NCBI RefSeq assembly: GCF_025144335.1
Contig: NZ_CP083539.1
Coordinates: 2,543,501-2,607,500, forward strand
Reading direction: 5' to 3'
Source: Jannaschia sp. W003
GTDB taxonomy: Bacteria > Pseudomonadota > Alphaproteobacteria > Rhodobacterales > Rhodobacteraceae
DNA: 64,000 bases
Shown: positions 25,077 to 39,477 of the stretch, one piece after another
How the letters are laid out: each line of letters begins with the position of its first letter
Numbering within the stretch: position 1 is the first letter of the stretch
The notes under the pieces: generated by a model
What the model was told of the DNA's origin: nothing
What the model saw: only the letters and a program-made list of their open reading frames with translations
Database searches by the model: none
Translations under genes and position numbers: made by a program

Positions 25077-27032
25077 ATGCTGAACCGTCGCACCTTCCTG
25101 CACGCCGCCGGCGCCGCCGGCCTCGTCGCCGTGCATCCCTTCGCCGCCCGCGCCCAGGCGAACCAGGCGCACCTGCGCATCGCCGAGACCACGGACCTTC
25201 ACGTCCACGTCTGGCCCTACGACTACTACGGCGACAAGCCGGTCGACACCGTGGGCCTCGCCCGCACCGCCGCGCTGATCGAGGACGTGCGCGCCGAGTC
25301 CGGCAACAGCCTCGTGCTCGACAACGGCGACTTCCTGCAGGGCAACCCGATGGGCGACTACATGGCCTACGAGCGGGGGCTGAAGGCGGGCGACGTCCAT
25401 CCCGTGATCGCCGCCATGAACGCGGTCGGCTTCGACGCCGCCACCATCGGCAACCACGAGTTCAACTACGGCCTCGACTTCCTTGACAAGGCCGTTGCCG
25501 GGGCCGCCTTCCCGGTGGTGCTGGCCAACGTGGTCAAGGAGGAGGGCGCCCAGATCACCGCCGACACCACGCTGGTGCCGCCTTACGTGATCCTGGAGCG
25601 CGAGCTGACCGACGGCGCCGGCGAGGCGCACCCCATCAAGATCGGTGTGATCGGCTTCACGCCCCCGCAGGTCATGCAGTGGGACCGCCGCCATCTCGAG
25701 GGCAACGTGACGGTCCGCGACATCGTGAAGGCCGCCGAGGCCTACGTGCCGCAGATGAAGGAGGCGGGCGCCGACATCGTGGTCGCCCTCTCGCACTCCG
25801 GCATCGGACCAGCCGAGTACGAGGAGATGATGGAGAACGCCTCCGTCCCCCTCGCAGCCGTCCCGGGCATCGACGTGGTGCTGACCGGGCACCACCACCG
25901 CGAGTTCCCGGGCGACGCCTACGCGGACGTGGCGAACGTGGACGCCGCCGCCGGCACGATCCACGGCAAGCCCGCCGTGATGCCCGGCTTCTGGGGCAGC
26001 CACATGGGGCTGGTGGACCTGATGCTGGAGCGCGACGGGAACGGCTGGCGCATCGCCGCCTCGGAGCAGACCCTGCGCCCCATCGCCACCCGGGGCGAGG
26101 ACCGCTCCTGGACCCCCACCGTGGAGAGCGTGGACGCCGTGCTGCAGGCCACCGAGGCCGACCACGAGGCGACGCTCGCCTACGTGCGCCGCGCCGTTGG
26201 CAAGACCGATGCGCCGCTCCACAGCTACTTCGCGCTCGTGGCCGACGACCCCTCGGTGCAGATCGTCTCCAAGGCCCAGCAGTGGTACGTCGAGCAACTG
26301 CTCGAGGGCACCGAACACGAGGGCCTGCCGATCCTGTCGGCGGCGGCGCCCTTCAAGGCCGGCGGCCGGGGCGGCGCGGAGTACTACACGGACGTGCCCG
26401 CGGGCGACGTGGCGATCCGCAACGTGGCCGACCTCTACCTCTACCCCAACACCGTGCGCGCGGTGCGCGTGACGGGACAGCAGGTCAAGGACTGGCTGGA
26501 GCGCTCGGCCGGCATGTTCAACCAGATCGAGCCCGGCGGCGGCGAGCAGGTGCTGCTGAACCCCGAGTTCCCGTCCTACAACTTCGACGTGATCGACGGG
26601 GTCGAGTATCAGATCGACCTCAGCCAGCCCTCGCGCTTCGACCGCGAGGGGGCGGTGATCAACCCGGACGCGAGCCGAATCGTGAACCTGACCTACGGGG
26701 GCGCGCCGCTCGACATGGACGCGGAGTTCGTGATCGCCACGAACAACTACCGCGCCGGCGGCGGCGGCTCGTTCCCCGGAGCGGACGGATCCACCACCAT
26801 CCTCGAGGCGCCCGACACCAACCGCGACGTGATCGTGCGCTACATCGTGGAGCAGGGCACGATCAGCCCCTCGGCCGACGGCAACTGGACGTTCGCGCCC
26901 CTGGGCGGGACCACGGTGCTGTTCGACACCGGCCCCGGCGGCGCGGCCTACGCGGACGGCGTGCCCGGCGTGACGCTGGAGCCGGCCGAGGTGACCGAGG
27001 AGGGATTCCAGCGCTACCGCATGGCGCTCTGA
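25077..27032 (+). CDS. Tat-exported 5'-nucleotidase / 2',3'-cyclic-nucleotide phosphodiesterase
   Basis: 651 residues. The start at 25077 gives a Tat-type signal ([14 protein letters not shown], cleavage near ARAQA) and follows CAGGGGG. The N-terminal metallophosphatase domain has the metal-binding motifs [37 protein letters not shown] and GHHHREFPG; the C-terminal 5'_nucleotid_C domain runs from about residue 370 ([20 protein letters not shown], then [15 protein letters not shown]). It resembles CpdB, which hydrolyses cyclic and 3' nucleotides in the periplasm to recover phosphate and nucleosides. Exact substrate preference is not determinable. Confidence 0.92.
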   Translation: MLNRRTFLHAAGAAGLVAVHPFAARAQANQAHLRIAETTDLHVHVWPYDYYGDKPVDTVGLARTAALIEDVRAESGNSLVLDNGDFLQGNPMGDYMAYERGLKAGDVHPVIAAMNAVGFDAATIGNHEFNYGLDFLDKAVAGAAFPVVLANVVKEEGAQITADTTLVPPYVILERELTDGAGEAHPIKIGVIGFTPPQVMQWDRRHLEGNVTVRDIVKAAEAYVPQMKEAGADIVVALSHSGIGPAEYEEMMENASVPLAAVPGIDVVLTGHHHREFPGDAYADVANVDAAAGTIHGKPAVMPGFWGSHMGLVDLMLERDGNGWRIAASEQTLRPIATRGEDRSWTPTVESVDAVLQATEADHEATLAYVRRAVGKTDAPLHSYFALVADDPSVQIVSKAQQWYVEQLLEGTEHEGLPILSAAAPFKAGGRGGAEYYTDVPAGDVAIRNVADLYLYPNTVRAVRVTGQQVKDWLERSAGMFNQIEPGGGEQVLLNPEFPSYNFDVIDGVEYQIDLSQPSRFDREGAVINPDASRIVNLTYGGAPLDMDAEFVIATNNYRAGGGGSFPGADGSTTILEAPDTNRDVIVRYIVEQGTISPSADGNWTFAPLGGTTVLFDTGPGGAAYADGVPGVTLEPAEVTEEGFQRYRMAL

Positions 27033-27104
27033 CCCCTTCGTGACGTGACGCGGGGCGCGGACGCCCTAGGCTCCTAGGGGAAACCCCAGATACCGGAGCC
27101 ACTC

Positions 27105-28301
27105 ATGATCCGCGCCCTGCCCGCCCTCCTGCTGGCCGCCACCGCTGCCGTGCCTGCCGCCGCCCAGACCTTCACCTGGGGCGAGCGCAACACCGACTTC
27201 GCGCCCGCCTTCCCCGAGCAGTTCCGCGCCGAGCTGGCCACCTCGGACGTGGAGCTGGAGCGCGCGCTGGTGGCCGGCAACCTCGTCCACCCCTGGGGCA
27301 TCGCCGTGCTGCCCGATGGCGAGGGCTGCCTCGTCACCGAGCGCCCGGGCCGGATGCGGATGCTGATGGAGGACGGCACCCTGTCGGAGCCGATCTCGGG
27401 ACTTCCCGAGGTCTACGCCCAGAAGCAGGGTGGCCTGCTCGACGTGGCGGTCGGCCCGACCTTCGCCGAGGATCGCACGATCTACGTGACCTACGCCAAG
27501 CCGATGGGCGACGGCATGTCCGCCACTGCGGCCGCGAAGATGGTACTGTCCGAAGATGGCCGTAGCGTCTCGAAGGTCGAGGATATCTTCGTGCAGGGCC
27601 CGCCCTCGCCCTCGCCCATGCACTACGGCAGCCGCATCGTGTTCCCCGGTGACGGCACGGCGGTGATCACCACCGGCGAGCACTTCACCGAGGAGGAGCG
27701 GGACTACGCGCAGGATCTCGACAAGACCTACGGCAAGGTCGTGCGCGTGAACCTCGACGGCTCGATTCCCGAGGGCAATCCGTTCGTTGGGCAGGACGGC
27801 GCCGAGGACGCGATCTGGTCGCTCGGCCACCGCAACATCCAGGGCGCCGCCGTGGACGCGGACGGGACGCTCTGGACCATCGAGCACGGACCCAAGGGCG
27901 GCGACGAGCTGAACCGCCCCGAGGCCGGGCTGAACTACGGCTGGCCCGTGGTCTCCTACGGCGAGCAGTACAGCGGCGAGGCCGTGGGTTCGGGTCAGGC
28001 GTCGATGGAGGGCATGGAGCAGCCCGTCTACTTCTGGGACCCCGTCATTGCGCCCGGTGGCATGGACTTCCACAGCGGCGACAGCTTCGCCGAGTGGAAC
28101 GGCGACGCGCTGATCGGCTCGCTCTATCCGGGCGGCGTGGTGCGCCTGTCCTTCGACGCCGAAGGCCGCGTCTCCGAGGAGGAGCGCCTCCTGCGCGAGG
28201 TCGGCCGGGTGCGCGACGTGGAGGTGATGGACGACGGCTCGTTCCTGATCCTCACCGACTTCGAGAACGGCGGCGTCTACCGCATCACGCCGAAGGGCTG
28301 A
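27105..28301 (+). CDS. PQQ-dependent sugar dehydrogenase (GSDH family), periplasmic
   Basis: 398 residues with a signal peptide (MIRALPALLLAATAAVPAAA, cleavage after AAQ). The six-bladed glucose/sorbosone dehydrogenase propeller is indicated by LVHPWGIAVLPDGEGCLVTERPGRMR, the internal SLGHRNIQGAAVDADGTLWTI, EHGPKGGDELNRPEAGLNYGWP and the late VIAPGGMDFHSGDSF. Family members such as YliI oxidise aldoses with PQQ; no pqq synthesis genes lie in the window, so the cofactor state is uncertain. It follows the nucleotidase gene by 72 bp, with a short CCCTAGG/CCTAGGG hairpin between, and may be separately transcribed. Confidence 0.92.
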   Translation: MIRALPALLLAATAAVPAAAQTFTWGERNTDFAPAFPEQFRAELATSDVELERALVAGNLVHPWGIAVLPDGEGCLVTERPGRMRMLMEDGTLSEPISGLPEVYAQKQGGLLDVAVGPTFAEDRTIYVTYAKPMGDGMSATAAAKMVLSEDGRSVSKVEDIFVQGPPSPSPMHYGSRIVFPGDGTAVITTGEHFTEEERDYAQDLDKTYGKVVRVNLDGSIPEGNPFVGQDGAEDAIWSLGHRNIQGAAVDADGTLWTIEHGPKGGDELNRPEAGLNYGWPVVSYGEQYSGEAVGSGQASMEGMEQPVYFWDPVIAPGGMDFHSGDSFAEWNGDALIGSLYPGGVVRLSFDAEGRVSEEERLLREVGRVRDVEVMDDGSFLILTDFENGGVYRITPKG

Positions 28302-28308
28302 CGCGAGA

Positions 28309-28332
28309 GGGGCGCCCCGCGGGGCGCCCCTT
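28309..28332. terminator. Bidirectional terminator between GSDH and trigger factor genes
   Basis: GGGGCGCCCC is repeated at 28309-28318 and 28321-28330; each copy is itself palindromic and together they form a 22-bp hairpin followed rightward by TT. It sits between convergent stops. Confidence 0.75.
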
Positions 28333-28356
28333 CCACGACCGGACGGGTTGGCCGGA

Positions 28357-29688
28357 TCACTCGGTCTCGGCTTCCAGCGCCTCGACCTCCTTCTGCAGCT
28401 CCTCCTTGGACACCGGCTTGTCGGTGACCTTCGCCTGCTCGAGGATGTGGTCGATGACCTTGTCCTCGAACAGCGGCGCGCGGAGCTGCTGGGCGGCCTG
28501 GGGGTTCTGCTGCACGAACTGGAAGAACTCGCGCTCCTGCCCCGGGTATTGGCGGGCCTGCTGCATGATCGCCTGGGTCATCTCGGCGTCGGACACCTGG
28601 ACCTCGGCCTTCTGGCCGACCTCGGCGAGCAGCAGTCCGAGGCGCACGCGGCGTTCGGCGAGCTTGCGGTGCTCGTCGGTGGGCTCGATCTCGGGGTGGT
28701 CGTGGCCCTGAACGTCGGGGTTGTCCTCGTGCCAGAGCTGGTGGGCGATCTGGTTCGCCTCGGCGTCGACCAACGAGGGCGGCAGCGCGAAGTCGACCTT
28801 GCCATCGAGCTGGTCGAGGAGGCGGCGCTTCACCACCTGGCGCGCGGCGCCGGCGTATTCCTGGGTGAGGCGGTCCTTGATCTGCGTCCTGAGCGACTCG
28901 AGGTCCTCGGCGCCGTAGCGCTTGGCCAGCTCGTCGTCGACGGCGGACTCCGCGGGGGCGTTCACCTCCTTGACGGTGCACTCGAAGGTCGCGGCCTTCC
29001 CGGCCAGGTGCTCGGCCTGGTACTCCTCGGGGAACGAGACCTCGACGGCCTTCTCCTCGCCGGCGGACAGGCCGACCAGCTGCTCCTCGAAGCCGGGGAT
29101 GAACGAGTTGGAGCCGAGCACGAGGGGGTAGTCCTCGGCGGCGCCGCCCTCGAAGGGCTCGCCGTCGACCTTGCCCAGGAAGTCGATCACGACCTGGTCG
29201 CCGTCCTCCGCCGCGCCGTCCTTGGTCTCGAACGACTGGGCGTTCTTGGCCAGCCCGTCGAGCGCCTCGGCGACGTCCTCGTCCGACGGCTCCACCACGG
29301 GGCGTTCCACGGCGACGTCCGAGAAGTCGACCTCGGGAATGTCGGGCAGCGCCTCGTACTCCATCGAGACGACCACGTCGTCACCTTCCTTCCAGTCCTG
29401 GTTGGTCATCTCGACCTTGGGCTGGGCGGCGGGGCGGTCGCCCGACTGCTCGAAGTGCTTCGACATGGCGCCGTCGATGCTCTCCTGCATGGCCTCGCCC
29501 ATGAGGCGCTGGCCGAACTGCTTCTTGAGGAGGGCGAGCGGCACCTTGCCCTTGCGGAAGCCCTTCATCTCGATCGTGGGCCGCGCCTCGGCGAGCTTGG
29601 CGTCGACGGTGGCGGCAAGGTCGGAGGCGGGCACGGTGATCGTGTAGCCGCGCTTGAGGCCTTCGTTCGTGGTCTCGGTCACCTGCAT
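28357..29688 (-). CDS. tig: Trigger factor, ribosome-associated chaperone and PPIase
   Basis: 443 residues, normal length. The ribosome-docking signature appears as [17 protein letters not shown] at about residues 43-59. The FKBP-like PPIase domain (about 155-240) has [20 protein letters not shown] and [19 protein letters not shown], and the C-terminal helical chaperone domain ends in an acidic [16 protein letters not shown] tail. The start at 29688 gives the family N-terminus [15 protein letters not shown] with GAGGA upstream. Usually followed by clpPX elsewhere, but here it is a single gene. Confidence 0.97.
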   Translation of the reverse strand: MQVTETTNEGLKRGYTITVPASDLAATVDAKLAEARPTIEMKGFRKGKVPLALLKKQFGQRLMGEAMQESIDGAMSKHFEQSGDRPAAQPKVEMTNQDWKEGDDVVVSMEYEALPDIPEVDFSDVAVERPVVEPSDEDVAEALDGLAKNAQSFETKDGAAEDGDQVVIDFLGKVDGEPFEGGAAEDYPLVLGSNSFIPGFEEQLVGLSAGEEKAVEVSFPEEYQAEHLAGKAATFECTVKEVNAPAESAVDDELAKRYGAEDLESLRTQIKDRLTQEYAGAARQVVKRRLLDQLDGKVDFALPPSLVDAEANQIAHQLWHEDNPDVQGHDHPEIEPTDEHRKLAERRVRLGLLLAEVGQKAEVQVSDAEMTQAIMQQARQYPGQEREFFQFVQQNPQAAQQLRAPLFEDKVIDHILEQAKVTDKPVSKEELQKEVEALEAETE

Positions 29689-29872
29689 CGCGTCATCTTC
29701 CTCGGGCACGGATGCCCGGCCGGGCCGATGGCCCGCCGGGTATGGTTTGAATCCGCGCCCTTCTATGGAGGCCCCCGGAGCGGTGCAAGGGGCGCCGAAG
29801 GAGGGGCCCGCGGCGCGCATTCCGGCGCCGCGCCGGCGCCCATGCCGGCCCCGCCGCCCGGCCTGGCCGCGC

Positions 29873-32793
<2,921 letters not shown>

Positions 32794-32797
<4 letters not shown>

Positions 32798-34152
32798 GCG
32801 GCGGCCTCCGCCGGCGCCGCCGGAGCCAGGCGCACGAAGCGCAGCGTCATGGCGATCGCCGCCGCGCCCAGCCCCGTGACCAGACCCAGCCACACGCCCT
32901 CGGGTCCCAGCCCCGCCTCGATCCCCAGCAGCCAGCTCGTGGGCATGCCGATCAGCCAGTAGGCGACCACGGCGTAGATCATCGGGCGGTGCGTGTCCTG
33001 CAGCCCCCGCAGCATCCCCAGCGCCATGATCTGCGCGGCGTCCACCGCCTGGAACAGGGCGGCCACGATCAGCAGCCGTGCCCCGATGGCGAGGATCACC
33101 GGCGCCTGCGGGTCGGCGGGGTCGATGAACAGCGCGATGATCGCGCGGCCCGCCCCGAAGTAGACCCCCATCGACAGCACCACCGCGCCCGCCGACAAGA
33201 GGGCGGCAGCCCGCGCCGCCCGCCGCAATTCGACCGCGTCGCCGCCGCCGGCGAAGCGGCCCACGCGCACGGTGGCGGCCTGGCTGAGGCCGAGATGGAC
33301 CATGAAGGTGGCCGCCGCGACCTGGATCGCGATGCCGTGGGCGGCCAGCGCCTCGGTGCCCAGAAGGCCCATGAGGAGGGCGGAGGCGGCGAAGAGGCCG
33401 CTCTCGCTCAGGTGCGTCAGCCCGATGGGCCAGCCGAGGCGGGCGACCCGCACGAACACCTCGCGGTCGAAGCGGTGGATGTTGCGGAAGAGCTCCCACC
33501 GGGCCATGCCGGGGCCGCGCGCGGCATAGAGCGCCAGCACCGCCGTCGTCAGCACCTGCACGCCCACCGAGGCGATGGCCGCGCCGCGGATGCCGAGCTC
33601 CGGGAAACCCGCGTTGCCGAAGATCAGCAGCCAGTTGAGGCCGACGTTTAGGAGGGCTGCCAGCAGCGTCGACCACAAGACGACGCGCGTGCGCTCCAGA
33701 GCCGAGAGGTGCGAGCGCAGGGTGAAGGAGACGAGGGCGGGGACCATGCCGAGGGCGGCGATGCGCAGGTAGGCCTGCGCGTCCGCGGCGAGCATTTCGC
33801 CCTGCCCCAGCGCCCGCAGGATCGGCGCCGAGAGGATCAGTGGCGGCAGCACGACGAGGCCCGCCAGGACCGAGAGCCAGAGCCCCATGCGCGTGGCGCG
33901 GCGCACCGCGCGCTCGTCGGCGCGGCCCGCGGCATCGGAGGCCATGCCCATGACCGCGAAGGCGAAGCCCGCGCAGAGGAGCAGCAGCGAGAAGAACACG
34001 GTGTGCGCCAGGGTTCCGGCCGCCAGCGCCTCGACCGAGTAGCGCCCGAGCATCGCGGTGTCGGTCACGCCGATCAGGATCTGCGCGAGCTGGCTGCCCA
34101 CGAGGGGCAGGCCGAGGAGGAGTGTGCGGCGGAGGTGGTGCGCGAAGGTCAT
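32794..34152 (-). CDS. MATE family multidrug/Na+ efflux transporter
   Basis: 452 residues, about twelve membrane helices, matching the NorM-like MATE size. Landmarks are an N-terminal LGLPLVGSQLAQILIGVTDTAMLGRYS, with the same type of repeat at the start of the second half (ARLGWPIGLTHLSESGLFAASALLMGLLG), the two-fold pseudo-symmetry expected of MATE pumps. It would export cationic drugs or metabolites using a sodium or proton gradient. Ends in an Ala/Glu-rich tail; convergent with the gene at 32381. Confidence 0.94.
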
Positions 34153-34312
34153 GGGCCGCCGCTAGGGGCTGGGCGCCGCCCTGTCCATCGCCGCGGGCGC
34201 GAAGGCGCCCCCGCCCCCGGGCGCGCGGGACGGCGGCCCCGGCGCGCTCGACCCGGCGCACAGGTTGCATTACCCTACGTCATCAATCCGTGTGCAGGGT
34301 CCGGAGTTCGTC

Positions 34313-34768
34313 ATGCGTCTCACGTCATTCCTGTGCGGCCTCGCCGCGGCCACCCTTCTCGTCACGCCCGCGGCGGCCGAGTGGCAGACGGTCCAGTCCG
34401 ACGGCAAGGCGCGCGCCGTCTACCAGGACGGACGCTACGAGGTCTGGATCCACTGCCGCCGCGGTGCGGGCATGGAGCTCTGGCTCCGGGACCTCACCCT
34501 TTCCGGCAACGAGTTCCCGGGCGTCGCCTCGCTGATGATGTGGGTGACGCTGCCCGACGGCCGGACCGATCGCTGGCCGGTCCGCGTGGTGCAGGAAGGG
34601 CCCGGCGTCTCGGGGCCGCTGGTGGTGTCGGGGCAGAACCTGGAGTTATTCCGCAACGCCAGCCGCTTCGAGCTGGACTCGCCGCAGACGCGGCGGACGT
34701 TCCTGGCGGGCGACATGCGGGGCACCGGGGCGGCGCGCCTCGCGTTCCTGGAGCGCTGCGGGATCTGA
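34313..34768 (+). CDS. Secreted hypothetical protein
   Basis: 151 residues. The ATG at 34313 (GGAG upstream) starts a signal peptide MRLTSFLCGLAAATLLVTPA with cleavage near AAAE. The mature part is beta-rich, with YQDGRYEVWIHCRRGAGMELWLRDL-like strands and two Cys (about 48 and 149, one close to the C-terminus) that could form a disulfide. I do not recognise the family. It is divergent from the MATE gene across a 160-bp gap holding a GC hairpin near 34196 and a TTGCAT promoter-like element near 34266. Confidence 0.75.
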   Translation: MRLTSFLCGLAAATLLVTPAAAEWQTVQSDGKARAVYQDGRYEVWIHCRRGAGMELWLRDLTLSGNEFPGVASLMMWVTLPDGRTDRWPVRVVQEGPGVSGPLVVSGQNLELFRNASRFELDSPQTRRTFLAGDMRGTGAARLAFLERCGI

Positions 34769-34837
34769 GCGGCTGGGACGCTCTGGCAGCAGGCCCCGGC
34801 CGCGCGGCGGCCGGGACGCGATGGTGCGGGGGCGGCT

Positions 34838-35260
34838 TCAGCCGACGATCTCGAGCTCCGAGAAGAAGAACGCGATCTCTTCCGCTGCGGTCTCGGGGGC
34901 GTCCGAGCCGTGGACCGAGTTCTCGCCGATCGACAGCGCGAACTCCTTGCGGATGGTGCCCTCGGCCGCATCGGCGGGGTTGGTGGCGCCCATCACTTCG
35001 CGGTTCTTCGCGATGGCGTCCTCGCCCTCCAGCACCTGCACCACGATCGGCTCGGAGGCCATGAAGGTGGTCAGTTCGTCGAAGAAGGGGCGCTCCTTGT
35101 GGACGGCGTAGAAGCGGCCGGCCTCGTCCTTCGACAGGTGGATGCGCTTCGAGGCGACCACGCGCAGGCCGGCCTCCTCGAACTTGGCGACGATCTTGCC
35201 GGTGAGGTTCCGCTTGGTGGCGTCGGGCTTGATGATCGAGAAGGTGCGCTGCGTGGCCAT
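34838..35260 (-). CDS. ndk: Nucleoside diphosphate kinase
   Basis: 140 residues, the standard bacterial size. The phosphohistidine is His117 in [13 protein letters not shown]; the N-terminal [18 protein letters not shown] and [15 protein letters not shown] segments are typical. Moves gamma-phosphate between nucleoside tri- and diphosphates. It is transcribed leftward as a single gene; the 340 bp upstream hold a cluster of inverted repeats. Confidence 0.98.
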   Translation of the reverse strand: MATQRTFSIIKPDATKRNLTGKIVAKFEEAGLRVVASKRIHLSKDEAGRFYAVHKERPFFDELTTFMASEPIVVQVLEGEDAIAKNREVMGATNPADAAEGTIRKEFALSIGENSVHGSDAPETAAEEIAFFFSELEIVG

Positions 35261-35343
35261 GGTGCTCTCCGTGGGAAATGGTTCGGCGCGGGCGCTAGCA
35301 GAGCGGCGGGCGGAGGGAAAGGCGGGGGTGCGGGCGGCGAGTG

Positions 35344-35521
35344 CGCCCCGGACTTGCTCCGGGGCCTTGGCCTTTCACACGCGCATCGCTCCACCAAGCA
35401 ACGCGAACGGCACCTACCCGCACGCCCCGGGCTTGATCCGGGGCCTCGACCGACCACGGGCGGTTCGCTCCGCCCCCAGTGCGCCAACGGCGACCGAAGG
35501 CCCCGGAGCAAGTCCGGGGCG
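35344..35521. repeat. Cluster of three CCCCGG..TTG..CCGGGG repeat copies
   Basis: Three 24-bp palindrome-like units lie in the 340-bp gap between ndk and the ABC-F gene: 35344-35367, 35423-35446 and 35498-35521. Each has CCCCGG and CCGGGG arms around ACTTGCT, GCTTGAT or AGCAAGT. The third is the exact reverse complement of the first, so the outer pair is a 24-bp inverted repeat 130 bp apart. A further GGGCGG/CCGCCC hairpin lies near 35459. I see no gene in this gap. Confidence 0.75.
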
Positions 35522-35600
35522 TGTGGACTCCCGACGGCCCGCACCGCCCCGCACCCGCCCCGCCTTGACGCCGCCCCGCGCCCCGCGCATCTGCGCCCCC

Positions 35601-37448
<1,848 letters not shown>

Positions 37449-37453
37449 GGGCC

Positions 37454-37503
37454 GAATCCGGGGGGCGCCCCCCGTGCACCCCCCGTACGCCCCCCGTGCA
37501 CAC
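37454..37503. repeat. G6/C6-rich tandem repeat element, copy B (inverted relative to copy A)
   Basis: On the plus strand GAATCCGGGGGGCGCCCCCC is followed by GTGCACCCCCCGTACG and CCCCCCGTGCAC. Its reverse complement reads TGCACGGGGGG, CGTACGGGGGG, TGCACGGGGGG, then GCGCCCCCC and GGATTC, matching the element at 4356-4401 in order and spacing. It lies just after the ABC-F stop and before the MarC start. Confidence 0.75.
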
Positions 37504-37530
37504 ATCCGGCGCCTCCCGCGGGGGCCGCGC

Positions 37531-38145
37531 GTGACCTCGGCCGAGGCCATCACCGCCTTCACCGCCCTCTTCGTGGTGATCGACCCGATCGGGCTGGCGC
37601 CGCTGTTCGTGGCGCTGACGCGGGGGCGCTCGGCGCGGGCGCGGTGGTTCATCGGGCTGCGGGCCTGCGCCGTGGCGGCCGTGCTGCTGATCCTGTTCAC
37701 GCTCGCCGGCGAGGCGCTGCTGAACTTCATCGGCATCTCCATGCCCGCGTTCCGCATCGCGGGGGGCCTGCTGCTGTTCCTCACCGCGCTCGACATGCTG
37801 TTCGACCGCCGCACCAAGCGCCGCGAGGACACCGCCGACCAGCCCCACGCGCCGGGCGACGACGACCCGTCGGTGTTCCCGCTGGCCCTCCCGCTGATCG
37901 CCGGGCCGGGCGCGATCGCGACCATGATCCTCTTGGCCGACGGCGCCGACGCGTTCGGCATCGCCGCGGCGATCGGCGTGATGCTCGGCGTGCTCGCCCT
38001 CGTGCTGGCCCTGTTCGCGCTGGCGGGGCCGATGGAGCGGCTGCTGGGGCCGGTGGGCACGAACGTGGTCACGCGGCTGCTCGGCATGCTGCTGGCGGCG
38101 CTCTCGGTGCAGTTCGTGGTGGACGGCGCGCTGGCGATCTGGTGA
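37531..38145 (+). CDS. MarC family integral membrane protein
   Basis: 204 residues from a GTG start, with six hydrophobic segments in two groups of three: ITAFTALFVVIDPIGLAPLFVAL (the FVxxDPxG signature), VAAVLLILFTLAGEALL, FRIAGGLLLFLTALDML, then FPLALPLIAGPGAIATMILL, IGVMLGVLALVLALFALAG and LLGMLLAALSVQFVVDG. The charged loop between (FDRRTKRREDTADQ) is cytoplasmic or periplasmic. MarC/UPF0056 proteins are probable transporters; no substrate is proven. It lies 82 bp after the ABC-F gene and 28 bp before the protease gene. Confidence 0.92.
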   Translation: MTSAEAITAFTALFVVIDPIGLAPLFVALTRGRSARARWFIGLRACAVAAVLLILFTLAGEALLNFIGISMPAFRIAGGLLLFLTALDMLFDRRTKRREDTADQPHAPGDDDPSVFPLALPLIAGPGAIATMILLADGADAFGIAAAIGVMLGVLALVLALFALAGPMERLLGPVGTNVVTRLLGMLLAALSVQFVVDGALAIW

Positions 38146-38173
38146 TCCGGCGCGGGCACCCTAGGTTAGGCCG

Positions 38174-38764
38174 ATGAACGACGATCAGCTCATGCGCCTC
38201 CTGTTCCTCGGCATCCTCGGCTCGGTGATCGCGCTGTCGCTCGTGGTGCAGAACCGGCACCGCCTAGGCGCGATGGTCCAGCAGGCGGCGATCTGGGGGC
38301 TGATCTTCGTGGGCGGCGTGGTCGTCTACGGCCTGTGGGAGGACATCGCTCGCACCGCCATGCCCCGGCAGACCGTGATCGCCGGGGACGGCGGCGCCTC
38401 GGTGGTGGAGATCCCTCGCTCGCGCGACGGGCACTACCACATGGTGCTCGACGTGAACGGCGCGCCGCTGCGCTTCGTGGTGGACACCGGGGCGAGCGAC
38501 CTCGTGCTGACCAGCGCGGACGCGGAGCTGGCGGGCGTGGACATGGAGACCTTGCGCTTCACGGGCCGCGCCCAGACCGCCAACGGGCAGGTCCGCACCG
38601 CCGACGTGTGGCTGGACGCCGTCGCCCTGGGCGGCGTGGTGGACCGCGACGTGCGCGCGGTCGTGAACGAGGGCGAGATGCAGCAGAGCCTGCTCGGCAT
38701 GAGCTACCTGCAGCACTTCGGGCGCATCGAGATCGAGAACGACCGGCTGCGACTGATCCGCTAG
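38174..38764 (+). CDS. Membrane-anchored retropepsin-like aspartic protease (clan AA)
   Basis: 196 residues. Two membrane segments (about 8-25 and 36-53) precede a single retroviral-type protease domain with the active site DTGAS at 104-108 (LRFVVDTGASDLVLTS) and the later LLGMSYLQHFGRIEI flap-like motif. The family (TIGR02281, related to PerP) is common in alphaproteobacteria; in Caulobacter PerP cleaves PodJ. The active domain would be periplasmic as a dimer. Substrate unknown here. Confidence 0.92.
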   Translation: MNDDQLMRLLFLGILGSVIALSLVVQNRHRLGAMVQQAAIWGLIFVGGVVVYGLWEDIARTAMPRQTVIAGDGGASVVEIPRSRDGHYHMVLDVNGAPLRFVVDTGASDLVLTSADAELAGVDMETLRFTGRAQTANGQVRTADVWLDAVALGGVVDRDVRAVVNEGEMQQSLLGMSYLQHFGRIEIENDRLRLIR

Positions 38765-38783
38765 CGGCGCCGGAACGGTCCGT

Positions 38784-38942
38784 TCAGACCGGGCAGTCGG
38801 GGAAGCAGGGCTGCGCGTCGGGCGCAGGGGCCGCGGGCTCGACGATGGGCAGGCCCGGGACCAGCGGCAGCATCGGTGCAGGCGTGGCGCCGGCGGCGGT
38901 GGCGAGGGCGACGAGGGCGAGGGCGGCGGAGGCGATGCGCAT
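38784..38942 (-). CDS. Short secreted peptide with C-terminal Cys pair
   Basis: A 52-codon leftward ORF with a signal-like N-terminus (MRIASAALALVALATAAGA) and a Pro/Val/Leu-rich mature part ending PCFPDCPV with two Cys four apart. There is no good Shine-Dalgarno sequence before the ATG, which lowers confidence. It lies between convergent-divergent neighbours: the aspartic protease stop at 38764 and the holC stop at 39009. Function unknown. Confidence 0.5.
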   Translation of the reverse strand: MRIASAALALVALATAAGATPAPMLPLVPGLPIVEPAAPAPDAQPCFPDCPV

Positions 38943-39008
38943 GGAGCCCAAGCACCGGCGCGGGCGGAAGGTTCCCGCGAATTCGCATCAAATCGGCACG
39001 CGGGGGCG

Positions 39009-39473
39009 TCAGACGTTCCTGGTCGCCTTCTCCTCCCACTTGCCCGACTCCTCGGACCAGTAGCGCGCGCCCACGCCCGCCTCGGTCAGCGCGGTCCACT
39101 GGCGGCGGGCCACGGCGAGCGCCTCGCCGTCGGTGCCGTCGAACAGCACCATGACGCGGCGAAGGGGCGCGCATTCCGCCGCCTCCACCTCGGCGCCATC
39201 GAGGCTGACGAGGCAGTGCGGGTCGTTGGCCGCGGGTCCGGGCGTCAGCAGCACCGGCTGGAAGGCGTCGGCGCGCCCCTGCCCCGCGAGCCCGTGGGGC
39301 AGGAAGCTGTCGGCGCGCCCGAGCCAGAGCTTCTCGTCGAGCCAGCGCAGGCGCTCGGGGTCGGCGCCGCGCACGGCGACGCGCCAGCCCTGCGCGAGCG
39401 CGCGCTCCAGCAGGAGCGGCAGCGTCTCCTCCACGGGGCGGCGGGTGAGGTGATAGAAGTAGGCCTCGCCCAA
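39009..39473 (-). CDS. holC: DNA polymerase III subunit chi
   Basis: 154 residues. The chi fold is indicated by EAYFYHLTRRPVEETLPLLLERAL, a basic RVAVRGADPERLRWLDEKLW, and DSFLPHG followed by QPVLLTPGP. Chi links the clamp-loader (through psi where present) to SSB. It is 4 bp downstream of pepA on the same strand, the usual pepA-holC pairing in proteobacteria. Alphaproteobacteria lack recognisable psi, so its partner is uncertain. Confidence 0.93.
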   Translation of the reverse strand: MGEAYFYHLTRRPVEETLPLLLERALAQGWRVAVRGADPERLRWLDEKLWLGRADSFLPHGLAGQGRADAFQPVLLTPGPAANDPHCLVSLDGAEVEAAECAPLRRVMVLFDGTDGEALAVARRQWTALTEAGVGARYWSEESGKWEEKATRNV

Positions 39474-39477
39474 CGCC

